Assembly (NCBI GenBank): GCA_963717375.1 | Contig: OY970329.1 | Coordinates: 1,364,001 to 1,428,000 of the forward strand | From: VRUE01 sp963717375 | GTDB taxonomy: Bacteria; Actinomycetota; Thermoleophilia; Solirubrobacterales; 70-9 | DNA length: 64,000 nt | Direction of reading: 5' to 3' | In this document: piece after piece, positions 45,372-53,093 of the stretch | Numbering within the stretch: position 1 is the first letter of the stretch | Layout of the letters: the number at the start of each line of letters is the position of its first letter | Position numbers and translations under genes: made by a program | The notes under the pieces: model-generated | The model's input: only the letters and a program-made list of their open reading frames with translations | Database searches by the model: none | Told to the model about the DNA's origin: nothing

Positions 45372-47035
45372 TGGGCAAGATTCGCAACACGCTGGCCGCC
45401 GCGGCGGTCGGGGCGGCGCTGACCGCGCCCGCCGCGTCGGCGGCGCAGTGGGACCCCTCGGGCGCGACGGTGCCGAGCACAAGCGCGCCGTCTCCGGCCC
45501 AGCCGGCGAGCCCGGCCTCACCGAGCGCGGCGCCCGTGGAGGAAGGCGCAACGCTGGCCGCCCCCACGGTGACGCCAGCAAAGCCCGAAAGCAGCGGCGG
45601 CACCGCGGCCGGGTCCACCCCGGAACTTGAAGAGGACGAATCGGCGGCACCGGAAGCAGCGCCGGACGGCGGCTCGGAACCGGCGCCGCTGAGCCCGTCC
45701 GAAACCTTCGCGATCCCCTCGATACCGAGCTCCAGTTGCGCCTCTTCCGGGGTGCCGCCGATCCTCGTCCCGATCTACCAGCGCGCCGCCGACGCCTACG
45801 GACTCGGCCCCCAGGGGGCCGCGATCCTCGCCTCGATCAACGGCATCGAGAGCGCCTTCGGCACCAACATGGGACCGTCCTCGGCGGGCGCCGTCGGCTG
45901 GATGCAGTTCCTGCCCTCGACCTGGGAAACGTACGGCGTCGATGCCAGCGGCGACGGGGTTCGCGACCCCTACAACCCCGAAGACGCGATCTTCGCCGCG
46001 GCCAGCTATCTGAGCGCGGCGGGGATGCCGACCGATACCTACAACGCGATCTTCTCCTACAACCATGCCGACTGGTACGTGGCCGAGGTCCTGGCCAATG
46101 CCAGCTGTTACGGCACTCTCGTGGGCGGCAGCGCGGGCGGACTGGCCCTGACCCCGCAGCTCGCGGTGCTCGACTGCCAGCCGGCGCCAGCCTGGCGGGA
46201 CGAAATCCCCGCCGAGTACCTCGCCGCCTTCGAGGACGCGGCGGCGCGCTACGAACTGGGGCAGCGCGGAGTCTGGGCGCTGGCCGCGGTGGCCAGGCTC
46301 GAGTCGAACTTCGGTCGTGGCATGGGCAAGGCGCAGCTGCAGGAACGTGGCCCGCTCGGACTCGAACCGAGCGAGTGGAGCGAGTACGCGGTCGACGGCA
46401 ACGAAGACGGGCGCATCCGTCGCGCCGATCCCGCCGATTCGGCGGCGACCCTGGCGCGCCTGATCTGGTCGCAGGGCAGCCTCCGCGCCGGGATCTTCAC
46501 CCACAACCAGGCCGAGTGGTACGTGCAGGCGATCCTCAGCGAGGCCGAAGAACTCGAAGGGCACTGCAAGACCAGCTACGTCGACTGGCGGGTCGCCCCG
46601 CTCAACTCGGGCTTCGAAACCCCCGGGCCGACGGCTGTGCTCGACAACGGCTTCGCCAGCGCCCCGGAAGACGCGCCGGCGGCGGTCAAGGCAGCGATCT
46701 CCGCCGCCAACTCGATCGCCACCACGCCCTACATCTGGGGCGGCGGCCACGGCGACTGGTACTCGGCCGGCTATGACTGCTCGGGCGCGGTTAGCTTCGC
46801 CCTGTACGGCGCCGGCCTGCTCGACACGCCGCTCACCTCGGGCTCACTCGAGAGCTATGGCGAACCCGGCCCCGGTCGCTGGATCACGATCTATGCGAAC
46901 GCGACCCACGCCTACGTCGAGATCGCCGGTCTGCGCTGGGACACAGTCGGCGACGCCCAGGGAACCGGCCCGCGCTGGCACCCCGAGCCTCCTTATCCGG
47001 AAGGCTTCGTGGTCCGTCATCCCGCTGGCTACTGA
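45371..47035 (+). CDS. Secreted bifunctional cell-wall hydrolase: two transglycosylase-like domains and a C40-type peptidase domain
   Basis: 554 residues. Signal peptide (about 1-25), a Pro/Ser/Glu-rich linker to about 120, then a lytic-transglycosylase-like domain ('ILASINGIESAFGTNMGPSSAGAVGWMQFLPSTW', catalytic Glu in IES). A second, degenerate copy follows ('ALAAVARLESNFGRGMGKAQL...'). The C-terminal 130 residues are NlpC/P60-like: 'YDCSGAVSFALY' (Cys) and 'THAYVEI' (His). It should cleave glycan strands and stem peptides. Coupled by TGATG to the membrane-anchored gene. Confidence 0.88.
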   Translation: MGKIRNTLAAAAVGAALTAPAASAAQWDPSGATVPSTSAPSPAQPASPASPSAAPVEEGATLAAPTVTPAKPESSGGTAAGSTPELEEDESAAPEAAPDGGSEPAPLSPSETFAIPSIPSSSCASSGVPPILVPIYQRAADAYGLGPQGAAILASINGIESAFGTNMGPSSAGAVGWMQFLPSTWETYGVDASGDGVRDPYNPEDAIFAAASYLSAAGMPTDTYNAIFSYNHADWYVAEVLANASCYGTLVGGSAGGLALTPQLAVLDCQPAPAWRDEIPAEYLAAFEDAAARYELGQRGVWALAAVARLESNFGRGMGKAQLQERGPLGLEPSEWSEYAVDGNEDGRIRRADPADSAATLARLIWSQGSLRAGIFTHNQAEWYVQAILSEAEELEGHCKTSYVDWRVAPLNSGFETPGPTAVLDNGFASAPEDAPAAVKAAISAANSIATTPYIWGGGHGDWYSAGYDCSGAVSFALYGAGLLDTPLTSGSLESYGEPGPGRWITIYANATHAYVEIAGLRWDTVGDAQGTGPRWHPEPPYPEGFVVRHPAGY

Positions 47036-47052
47036 TTCTTCGGTCGAGGTCT

Positions 47053-47124
47053 GAAGGGGCGTTGGGGGTCCCTCTCCAGGCCGCTTCGCGGGAGTTCCTG
47101 GAGAGGGACCCCCAACGCCCCTTC
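47053..47124. repeat. 28-bp perfect inverted repeat with 16-nt loop
   Basis: Arms at 47053-47080 and 47097-47124 are exactly complementary over 28 bp, separated by CCGCTTCGCGGGAGTT. It lies 17 bp after the hydrolase stop and 47 bp before the GYD-protein start. It could act as a strong terminator for the upstream operon; it is much longer than needed for one, and lacks a U-tract. Confidence 0.85.
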
Positions 47125-47171
47125 CCGCCGGGTAACGTAGGTTCGAAGCCCCCCTTCGAGAGGAGACCGCG

Positions 47172-47453
47172 ATGCCTACCTACGTGATGCTTACGAACCT
47201 CACTGCCGACGGTGTGAGGACGCTGAAGAACAATCCGGGACGGGTTGCCGAGGTCAACAAAGAGGTCGAGCAGATCGGGGCGAAGGTGGTTGCCCAGTAC
47301 GCAACCCTGGGCCAGTACGACTTTGTCACGATCGTTGAGGCTCCCGACGAGAAGGTGATGGCCAAGGTTTCGGTCGAGCTTGGCTCGCGGGGGACGATGA
47401 CCAGCCAGACGCTGGCGGCTATGTCTGCCGACGAGCTTTCGGGCTCGCTCTAG
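47172..47453 (+). CDS. GYD domain protein
   Basis: 93 residues matching the GYD family: 'YVMLTNLTADGVRTLKNNPGRVAEVNKEVEQIGAKVVAQYATLGQYDFVTIVEAPDEKVMAKVSVELGSRG'. The fold is a small dimeric ferredoxin-like barrel of unproven function. GAGGAGA lies 6-12 bases before the ATG. It sits 10 bp upstream of purD, so it may be the first gene of the purine operon. Confidence 0.85.
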   Translation: MPTYVMLTNLTADGVRTLKNNPGRVAEVNKEVEQIGAKVVAQYATLGQYDFVTIVEAPDEKVMAKVSVELGSRGTMTSQTLAAMSADELSGSL

Positions 47454-47463
47454 GAGCGCCCGC

Positions 47464-48738
47464 TTGAAGATCCTTGTCGTCGGCGGTGGTGGGCGGGAGC
47501 ACGCGATCGTGCGAGCGCTGGCGCGCTCCGCACACGCGCCTGAGCTGCTCTGCGCCCCCGGCAACGCCGGCATCGCCGCCGACGCCGAGTGCCTGCCGGA
47601 GGTGGCGGCCGACGACGTCGAGGCGATCGTCGCGGCGGCGAAGGAGCGCAGCGTCGATCTCGTCGTGGTCGGTCCCGAGGCGGCGCTGGTCGCCGGGGTC
47701 GTCGACGCGCTGGAGGACGCTGGGGTGCCAGCCTTCGGACCGAGCGCGGCGGCAGCCGAGCTGGAGGGCTCGAAGGCCTTCGCCAAGGAGCTGATGAGCG
47801 AGGCCGGGGTGCCGACCGCTTCGCACCTGCTGCTGCGCAGCCACGAGGAGGCCGTCGCGCAAATCGCCTGCGCCTCCTACCCAGCGGTGCTGAAGGCCGA
47901 CGGGCTGGCGGCCGGCAAGGGAGTGATCATCTGCGCGAGCGAAGCCGAGGCGCGCGCCGCCGTCGACGTCTTCTTCACCGAGCGCCGCTTTGGCGAGACG
48001 ACGGTCGTGCTGGAGGAGTTCCTCGAGGGCGAGGAGCTCTCGCTGTTGGCCCTCTGCGACGGCGAGAACGTGGTGCCGCTGGCGCCAGCCCAGGACTACA
48101 AGCGGATCTTCGACGGCGACGAGGGGCCGAACACCGGTGGCATGGGCAGCTATTCGCCCGTGCCTGGCTTCGGCGCTGCCGAGGTCGAGGAGATCGTCGA
48201 CACCGTCCACCGCCCGATCGTCGCCGCGATGACGCGACGCGGCCGCCCCTTCCACGGCGTCCTCTACGCCGGGCTGATGATCGGGCCTGACGGGCCGAAG
48301 GTGCTCGAGTTCAACACCCGCTTCGGCGATCCCGAGACGCAGGCGGTACTGCCGCGGCTGCGCTCGGACTTGGTCGACCTTTGCCTCGCGGCGCGCGAGC
48401 CCGGCGGCCTCGCCGGGGCCGAAGCGGAGTTCAGCGACGAGTGGGCGGTGACCCTGGTGCTGGCCTCGGCCGGGTACCCGGAGTCTTCTTCGAAGGGCGA
48501 TGCGATCCGTGGTCTCGACGCGGCAGCCGAGCTGGCTGAGGTCACCCACGCCGGCACGGCGGAGCGCGATGGCGAGACCGTCACGGCCGGTGGCCGCGTG
48601 CTCAACGTCACCGCACTGGGAACGTCACCTGCCGAGGCACGCGATCGTGCGTACGATGCCGCCAGGCAGGTCGAGTTCGACGGGATGCAGATGCGATCCG
48701 ACATCGCGTCCCGAGCGGTCGACCGCGTCGCCAGCTAG
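47464..48738 (+). CDS. purD: Phosphoribosylamine-glycine ligase
   Basis: 424 residues. 'KILVVGGGGREHAIVRALA' begins the N-domain; the ATP-grasp part includes 'YPAVLKADGLAAGKGVIICAS', 'VVLEEFLEGEELSLLALCDG' and 'LEFNTRFGDPETQAVLPRL'. It makes glycinamide ribonucleotide, step 2 of purine synthesis. TTG start. Confidence 0.96.
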   Translation: MKILVVGGGGREHAIVRALARSAHAPELLCAPGNAGIAADAECLPEVAADDVEAIVAAAKERSVDLVVVGPEAALVAGVVDALEDAGVPAFGPSAAAAELEGSKAFAKELMSEAGVPTASHLLLRSHEEAVAQIACASYPAVLKADGLAAGKGVIICASEAEARAAVDVFFTERRFGETTVVLEEFLEGEELSLLALCDGENVVPLAPAQDYKRIFDGDEGPNTGGMGSYSPVPGFGAAEVEEIVDTVHRPIVAAMTRRGRPFHGVLYAGLMIGPDGPKVLEFNTRFGDPETQAVLPRLRSDLVDLCLAAREPGGLAGAEAEFSDEWAVTLVLASAGYPESSSKGDAIRGLDAAAELAEVTHAGTAERDGETVTAGGRVLNVTALGTSPAEARDRAYDAARQVEFDGMQMRSDIASRAVDRVAS

Positions 48739-48766
48739 CCAGTCCACCCCCCCCAGAGAGGATGAG

Positions 48767-49249
48767 ATGAGCGAGATCTCAGAGGAGCCCCAGCCCAGCG
48801 AGCCGACCCCCTCAGAGGAGGTCGAGGAGGCCTTCGAGGAGATCGATGTCGACGAGCCCCAGGTCGGGATCATCATGGGCTCGAAGAACGACATGCCGAA
48901 GATGGAACCGGCGGGCGCCGCCCTCGACGAGGCCGGAATCAGCCACGAGATGCGGGTAATGAGCGCCCACCGGGACCCGGAGATGGTGCGCGAGTACTGC
49001 ATCAACGCCCGCATGAGGGGACTGAAGGTGATCATCGCCGGCGCTGGGATGTCGGCGGCGTTGCCAGGAGTCGCGGCGGCCCACACCGACCTGCCCGTGA
49101 TCGGCGTGCCAATCCTCGGCAAGAGTCTCGGCGGTCTCGACGCCCTGCTCTCGGCGGTGCAGATGCCACCGGGTATACCGGTCGCCTGCGTGGCGATCGA
49201 CGGAGCGAAGAACGCCGGCATCCTCGCGGCGCGGATAATCAACGCGTGA
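48767..49249 (+). CDS. purE: N5-CAIR mutase (class I PurE) with acidic N-terminal extension
   Basis: 160 residues. An unusual N-terminal 30 residues rich in Glu/Asp/Pro precede the PurE core: 'VGIIMGSKNDMPKMEPA' (38-42 GSKND; the usual motif is GSxSD), 'VMSAHRDPEMV' (catalytic His68) and 'AGAGMSAALPGVAAAHTDLPVIGVP'. It rearranges N5-CAIR to CAIR. AGAGAGGA precedes the ATG. PurK, which makes its substrate, is not in this window. The stop overlaps purB's GTG. Confidence 0.93.
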   Translation: MSEISEEPQPSEPTPSEEVEEAFEEIDVDEPQVGIIMGSKNDMPKMEPAGAALDEAGISHEMRVMSAHRDPEMVREYCINARMRGLKVIIAGAGMSAALPGVAAAHTDLPVIGVPILGKSLGGLDALLSAVQMPPGIPVACVAIDGAKNAGILAARIINA

Positions 49250-50532
49250 TCCCTCGATATACGCGTGAGGAGATCGGCCAAGTCTGGTCTCCCCAGCGCA
49301 AGTTCGAGTGCTGGTTGGAGGTGGAGCTCGCCGCTACCGAGGCTTGGGCCGAGGAGGGAGCCGTGCCACGGGAGGCGGCCGAGGCGGCTCGGGCCAATGC
49401 CTCCTTCACGGTCGAGGCGGTCAACGAGCGGGAGAAGGTGACCGACCACGACGTCGCCGCCTTCGTCGACGTCGTCGCCGCCTCGGTCGGCGAGCACGGT
49501 CGCTGGATCCACTACGGGCTGACCTCCTCCGACGTGCTCGACACGGCGCTGGCGCTGCAGCTGCGCGAGGCGGGCGAGGTCGTGCTGGCCAGCGCCCGCG
49601 CCTACCGCGACGCGCTGATCGAGCGGGCGCTGGAGCACCGCGACACGCTCTGCGTCGGCCGCACCCACGGGGTCCACGCCGAGCCGACGACCTTCGGCCT
49701 GCGCCTCGCCGGCTTCGCCTTCGAGGCCGACCGCAACCTGCAGCGCCTCGGCGCCGCCTTCGAGCAACTCGCCTTCGGCAAGCTCTCCGGCGCGGTCGGG
49801 ACCTACGCCTCGGTGCCGCCTGCGGTCGAGGCGCGGGTGATGGAGCGGCTCGGCCTCGGGCGCGAGGACGTGGCGACCCAGGTGATCCCGCGCGACCGCC
49901 ACGCCGTCCTGCTCTCGCAGGTCGCCCTCGCCGGCGCCGGGCTCGAGCGCTTCGCCACCGAGATCCGCAACCTGCAGCGCACGGAGGTGCGCGAGGTCGA
50001 GGAGCCGTTCGCCTCGGGCCAGCAGAAGGGCTCCTCGGCGATGCCGCACAAGCGCAACCCGATCCGCACCGAGCGGATCACCGGGCTGGCGCGGGTCCTG
50101 CGCGGCTACGCCCAGGCCGGGCTCGAGAACGTCGCCCTCTGGCACGAGCGCGACATCTCCCACTCCGGCGCCGAGCGCGTGATCCTCCCCGACGCGACGA
50201 TCGGCCTTGACTACATGCAGGACCTGGCGACCAAGGTGGCCGCCGGCATGAACGTGCGCACCGATCGCATGCGGGAGAACCTCAACCTCACCCACGGCGC
50301 CCTCTTCAGCCAGCGCGCCCTGACCGCCCTGGTCGAGTCCGGGATGACCCGCGACGACGCCTACCGCGTGGTCCAGGAAAACGCTCAGCAGGCCTGGGAC
50401 ACCGCCACCCCCTTCCGCGACCTGATCGGCGAGGCGGCACCGGATCTAGATCTGGACGCCGTCTTCGACTACAACGCCTACCTGACCCACATCCCGGCGA
50501 TCTTCGAGCGGCTGGAAGCGCTGCGCGGCTGA
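49246..50532 (+). CDS. purB: Adenylosuccinate lyase
   Basis: 428 residues. Fumarase/aspartase-superfamily fold with 'SSAMPHKRNPIRTERI' (signature loop), 'HYGLTSSDVLDTALALQLR' and 'VGRTHGVHAEPTTFG' (catalytic His). It cleaves SAICAR and adenylosuccinate. GTG start overlaps the purE stop (GTGA). Confidence 0.96.
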   Translation: MIPRYTREEIGQVWSPQRKFECWLEVELAATEAWAEEGAVPREAAEAARANASFTVEAVNEREKVTDHDVAAFVDVVAASVGEHGRWIHYGLTSSDVLDTALALQLREAGEVVLASARAYRDALIERALEHRDTLCVGRTHGVHAEPTTFGLRLAGFAFEADRNLQRLGAAFEQLAFGKLSGAVGTYASVPPAVEARVMERLGLGREDVATQVIPRDRHAVLLSQVALAGAGLERFATEIRNLQRTEVREVEEPFASGQQKGSSAMPHKRNPIRTERITGLARVLRGYAQAGLENVALWHERDISHSGAERVILPDATIGLDYMQDLATKVAAGMNVRTDRMRENLNLTHGALFSQRALTALVESGMTRDDAYRVVQENAQQAWDTATPFRDLIGEAAPDLDLDAVFDYNAYLTHIPAIFERLEALRG

Positions 50533-50545
50533 GAAATCCGCTCGG

Positions 50546-50956
50546 TTAAACCGGGATTACGGTCAGGCCTTCAACGCCGGAGAGGGCGTCGAAGTCTCCG
50601 TCTTGAGTAAGGACAGGCATTCCATGCGCCGCGGCCGTCGCGGCTATCCATAGATCATTTGCACCAACTCGCCGCTCCGATGCCACAAGGTATGCGCGCA
50701 TCGCCGCCCAAGCGCGGGCCGCCCTTGCTTCGACCGGCAAGATCGTGACCCCCGAAACCCCTTCGAGGGTCGTCATACGTCGATCCCGGCTTTCGATGTC
50801 TGGTGCCGCCAGCACGCCAGCTCGTAGCTCGGCAACGGTGACGATCGAGACAGCGGAACGTTCGGGAAGCGCCTCCTCTCGCAATGGGCGACCCTTCTCA
50901 GCCGCAACCAGAACGGATGTATCGATAAGCCCGACCGGGGGACGCTCGGAGGTCAC
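50546..50956 (-). CDS. vapC: VapC-type PIN-domain toxin (ribonuclease)
   Basis: 136 residues. PIN acidic quartet: Asp in 'LIDTSVLVAAE', Glu in 'TVAELRAGV', Asp in 'GANDLWIAATAAA' and Asp in 'TQDGDFDAL'. It is expected to cleave RNA and be held inactive by the adjacent antitoxin, whose stop overlaps this start by ATGA. No catalytic residue is missing. Confidence 0.9.
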   Translation of the reverse strand: MTSERPPVGLIDTSVLVAAEKGRPLREEALPERSAVSIVTVAELRAGVLAAPDIESRDRRMTTLEGVSGVTILPVEARAARAWAAMRAYLVASERRVGANDLWIAATAAAHGMPVLTQDGDFDALSGVEGLTVIPV

Positions 50957-51246
50957 CAGATCGGCCCCAATTCGTCCGTCGTTCCTTCTGTCAGCCGGCG
51001 CAGATCGGCCCCAAACGTAGGATCGCGATCAGCGTTCTTGCGAATCGCAAGAACGTCCGAGGGCGTGAGCCAACGAGGCTCGCTTCTGTGGGGAACCAGA
51101 TCGGCAACCGGCTTACCGCGCACGGTGATCACCATGCTCTCCCCCGCCTCGACGCGCTTGAGCAGGTCGGCGGTTTTGTTCCGCAGCTCTCTTGTCGCAA
51201 CTTCTACGATAGTGCGACGATCGTAGCATCCGGTACCGATACCCAT
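50953..51246 (-). CDS. vapB: Phd/YefM-family antitoxin (VapB role)
   Basis: 97 residues; 'VATRELRNKTADLLKRVEAGESMVITVRGKPVADLVPH' is the N-terminal dimerising DNA-binding domain of the prevent-host-death family, and the rest is a flexible toxin-binding tail. The first 13 residues (MGIGTGCYDRRTI) precede the usual beginning of the domain and are encoded over an inverted repeat that looks like the operator. ATG 51246 is the only normal start, without a Shine-Dalgarno. Confidence 0.87.
   Translation of the reverse strand: MGIGTGCYDRRTIVEVATRELRNKTADLLKRVEAGESMVITVRGKPVADLVPHRSEPRWLTPSDVLAIRKNADRDPTFGADLRRLTEGTTDELGPIW
51204..51226. promoter_or_regulatory. Candidate antitoxin operator
   Basis: CTACGAT-N9-ATCGTAG, 7-bp arms, lies within codons 8-15 of the antitoxin gene as annotated. 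Antitoxins of this family bind palindromes at their own promoter. Its place suggests that the true translation start is at or after this site, or that the operator lies in the coding start. Confidence 0.45.
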
Positions 51247-51276
51247 TTAGGCCGCGAAGCTAGTCTCGTTGCGGCC

Positions 51277-52713
51277 ATGGAGCAGCGAACCATCAGCGAG
51301 CCGCTCGAGGCCGACGTCGCGATCGTCGGCGCTGGGCTCGCCGGCCTCGTTGCCGCCCGCCGGATCGCCGCCGCTGGGGCCGAGCCGGTCGTGGTCGAGG
51401 CGCGGGATCGGGTCGGTGGCCGCTTGCTCAACGAGGAGATCGGCGACGGCAAGGTGGTCGAGGTCGGCGGCCAGTGGATCGGACCGACCCAGGAGCGGAT
51501 CGCAGCCCTCGCCGTCGAGCTCGGTGTCGGCACCTTCCCGACCCATGACGAGGGGCGCCACCTGATCGAGATCTCGGGGAAGCTCGCCTCCTACGAGGGC
51601 CCGATCACCAACGCCAGCCCGCGCCTTCTCCGCGACCTCTCGCGGGCGATCTCCCCGCTCGCCCTGATCGACTTCGAACAGGCCCGCGCCCGCCTCGACC
51701 GGATGGCGCGGAGCGTGCCGCTGGAGGAGCCGTGGCTGGCCGCGAAGGCCCTGGACTGGGACGGGCAGACCTTCGCCACTTGGGTGCGGCGCAACACCCG
51801 CACCGCGGCCGCGCGCACGCTCTTCGAGCTCGCTACCGAGGCGGTCTGGGCGGCTGAGCCGAGCGATGTCTCCCTGCTCCACGTCCTTTTCTACACGCAC
51901 TCCGGCAGCGGCTTCAACACGCTCCTCGGGACCGACGGCGGCGCCCAACAGGACCGCTTCCACGGCGGTTCCCAGCGACTCGCCCTGCTGATGGCCGAGC
52001 AGCTGGGCGAGGGCCGCCTGCGCCTGGCGGCGCCGGTGCGGCGGATCGAGCACGGCCCCGGTGGCGTCGTCCTGCACGCGGACGGTGACGGTGGCGAGCC
52101 GAGCGGGCTGACCGTGCGCGCCCGCCGCGCGATCGTTGCCGTGCCGCCGACGCTGGCCGGGCGGATCGCCTACGACCCACCGCTGCCGGCCCGGCGCGAC
52201 CAACTGACCCAACGCATGCCGCAGGGCACGGTGATCAAGACGATGGCGATCTACGAGCGTCCCTTCTGGCGCGAGGAGGGGCTATCGGGGCAGGCGGCCA
52301 GCGACTGCGGGCCTGCCCGCGTCGTCTTCGACAACTCCCCGCCCGACGGCAGCCCCGGCGTCCTGCTCGGTTTCCTCGAGGGCCGTCTGGCGCGTCAGTG
52401 GGGGGCGCGGCCAGCTGCCGAGCGGCGCGAGGCGATCCTCGCCGGCCACGCCCGCCTCTTCGGCGAGCGGGCGGCGCGACCGGAGCGCTTCATCGAGCAA
52501 GTCTGGGCGGAGGAGGAGTGGACGCGCGGCTGCTACGGCTGCCTGATGACGACTGGCGGCTGGACCGAATACGGCCGCGCCCTGCGAGCGCCGGTCGGTC
52601 CCCTCCACTGGGCGGGCGCCGAGACCGCGACCGTCTGGAACGGCTACATGGACGGCGCCGTGCGGTCAGGTGAACGAGCTGCCGCCGAGGTCCTTGCTGC
52701 CCTCGGCACCTGA
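51277..52713 (+). CDS. Flavin-dependent monoamine oxidase-like protein
   Basis: 478 residues. 'DVAIVGAGLAGLVAARRIAAAG' (FAD Rossmann), 'VEARDRVGGRLLNEE' (GG-doublet motif), 'VEVGGQWIGPTQ' and C-terminal 'LHWAGAETATVWNGYMDGAVRSGERAA' (FAD contact) place it in the amine-oxidase family. It oxidises an amine substrate that cannot be deduced. Divergent from vapB: 30 bp separate the start codons. Confidence 0.92.
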   Translation: MEQRTISEPLEADVAIVGAGLAGLVAARRIAAAGAEPVVVEARDRVGGRLLNEEIGDGKVVEVGGQWIGPTQERIAALAVELGVGTFPTHDEGRHLIEISGKLASYEGPITNASPRLLRDLSRAISPLALIDFEQARARLDRMARSVPLEEPWLAAKALDWDGQTFATWVRRNTRTAAARTLFELATEAVWAAEPSDVSLLHVLFYTHSGSGFNTLLGTDGGAQQDRFHGGSQRLALLMAEQLGEGRLRLAAPVRRIEHGPGGVVLHADGDGGEPSGLTVRARRAIVAVPPTLAGRIAYDPPLPARRDQLTQRMPQGTVIKTMAIYERPFWREEGLSGQAASDCGPARVVFDNSPPDGSPGVLLGFLEGRLARQWGARPAAERREAILAGHARLFGERAARPERFIEQVWAEEEWTRGCYGCLMTTGGWTEYGRALRAPVGPLHWAGAETATVWNGYMDGAVRSGERAAAEVLAALGT

Positions 52714-52721
52714 GCCAGCGG

Positions 52722-52768
52722 TTGCGGTGCGCTTTATCCGGTTTATAGGCACATAAAGCGCACCGGAA
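52722..52768 (+). repeat. 47-bp palindromic repeat, copy 3
   Basis: Perfect 13-bp inverted repeat CGGTGCGCTTTAT / ATAAAGCGCACCG with a 15-nt loop. Located 8 bp after the amine-oxidase stop and 19 bp before the GST-like start, so it might form a hairpin in the leader of the latter. Same orientation as copy 2. Confidence 0.88.
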
Positions 52769-52787
52769 CGGGATAGGGTTTGCGGCG

Positions 52788-53093
52788 ATGGTTCTTTACA
52801 CCTGCGGACAGAAGAAGACGGGGCCAGCCTTTGCCCATCCCTGCGCGAAGGCGGGCAAGGCGCTCGACGCCGCCGGCTACAAATACGAGCTGAAGACCGT
52901 TGGCGGCTACCGGCTGATGCCCTGGACCTGGGGCAGTCGCGAGGACGAGCGGGCCGAGGTGCGGGAGCTGAGCGGGACCAATGAGGTGCCGATCCTTGTC
53001 CTCGACGACGGCGAAGTGATCTCCGGCTCGAGCACGATCGCCCGTTGGGCCCAGGAGCACCCCGCGGCCAAGGCCGCCAAGAGCCAGAGCTAG
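52788..53093 (+). CDS. Glutathione-S-transferase N-terminal (thioredoxin-like) domain protein
   Basis: 101 residues with the thioredoxin-like half only: 'VLYTCGQKKTG' (Cys near the active-site position), 'VPILVLDDGEVISGSSTIARWAQE' (the cis-Pro and the GST Glu-Ser-type motif). It lacks the helical C-terminal GST domain. Actinobacteria generally lack glutathione, so the natural thiol partner is unclear. The stop shares CTAG with the P450 gene. Confidence 0.82.
   Translation: MVLYTCGQKKTGPAFAHPCAKAGKALDAAGYKYELKTVGGYRLMPWTWGSREDERAEVRELSGTNEVPILVLDDGEVISGSSTIARWAQEHPAAKAAKSQS

Noticed and set aside
44469..47035. Integrative conjugative element suggested by the TcpC-like/CwlT-like pair
   Set aside because: No relaxase, coupling protein, VirB4-like ATPase, integrase or attachment site was seen within the window.
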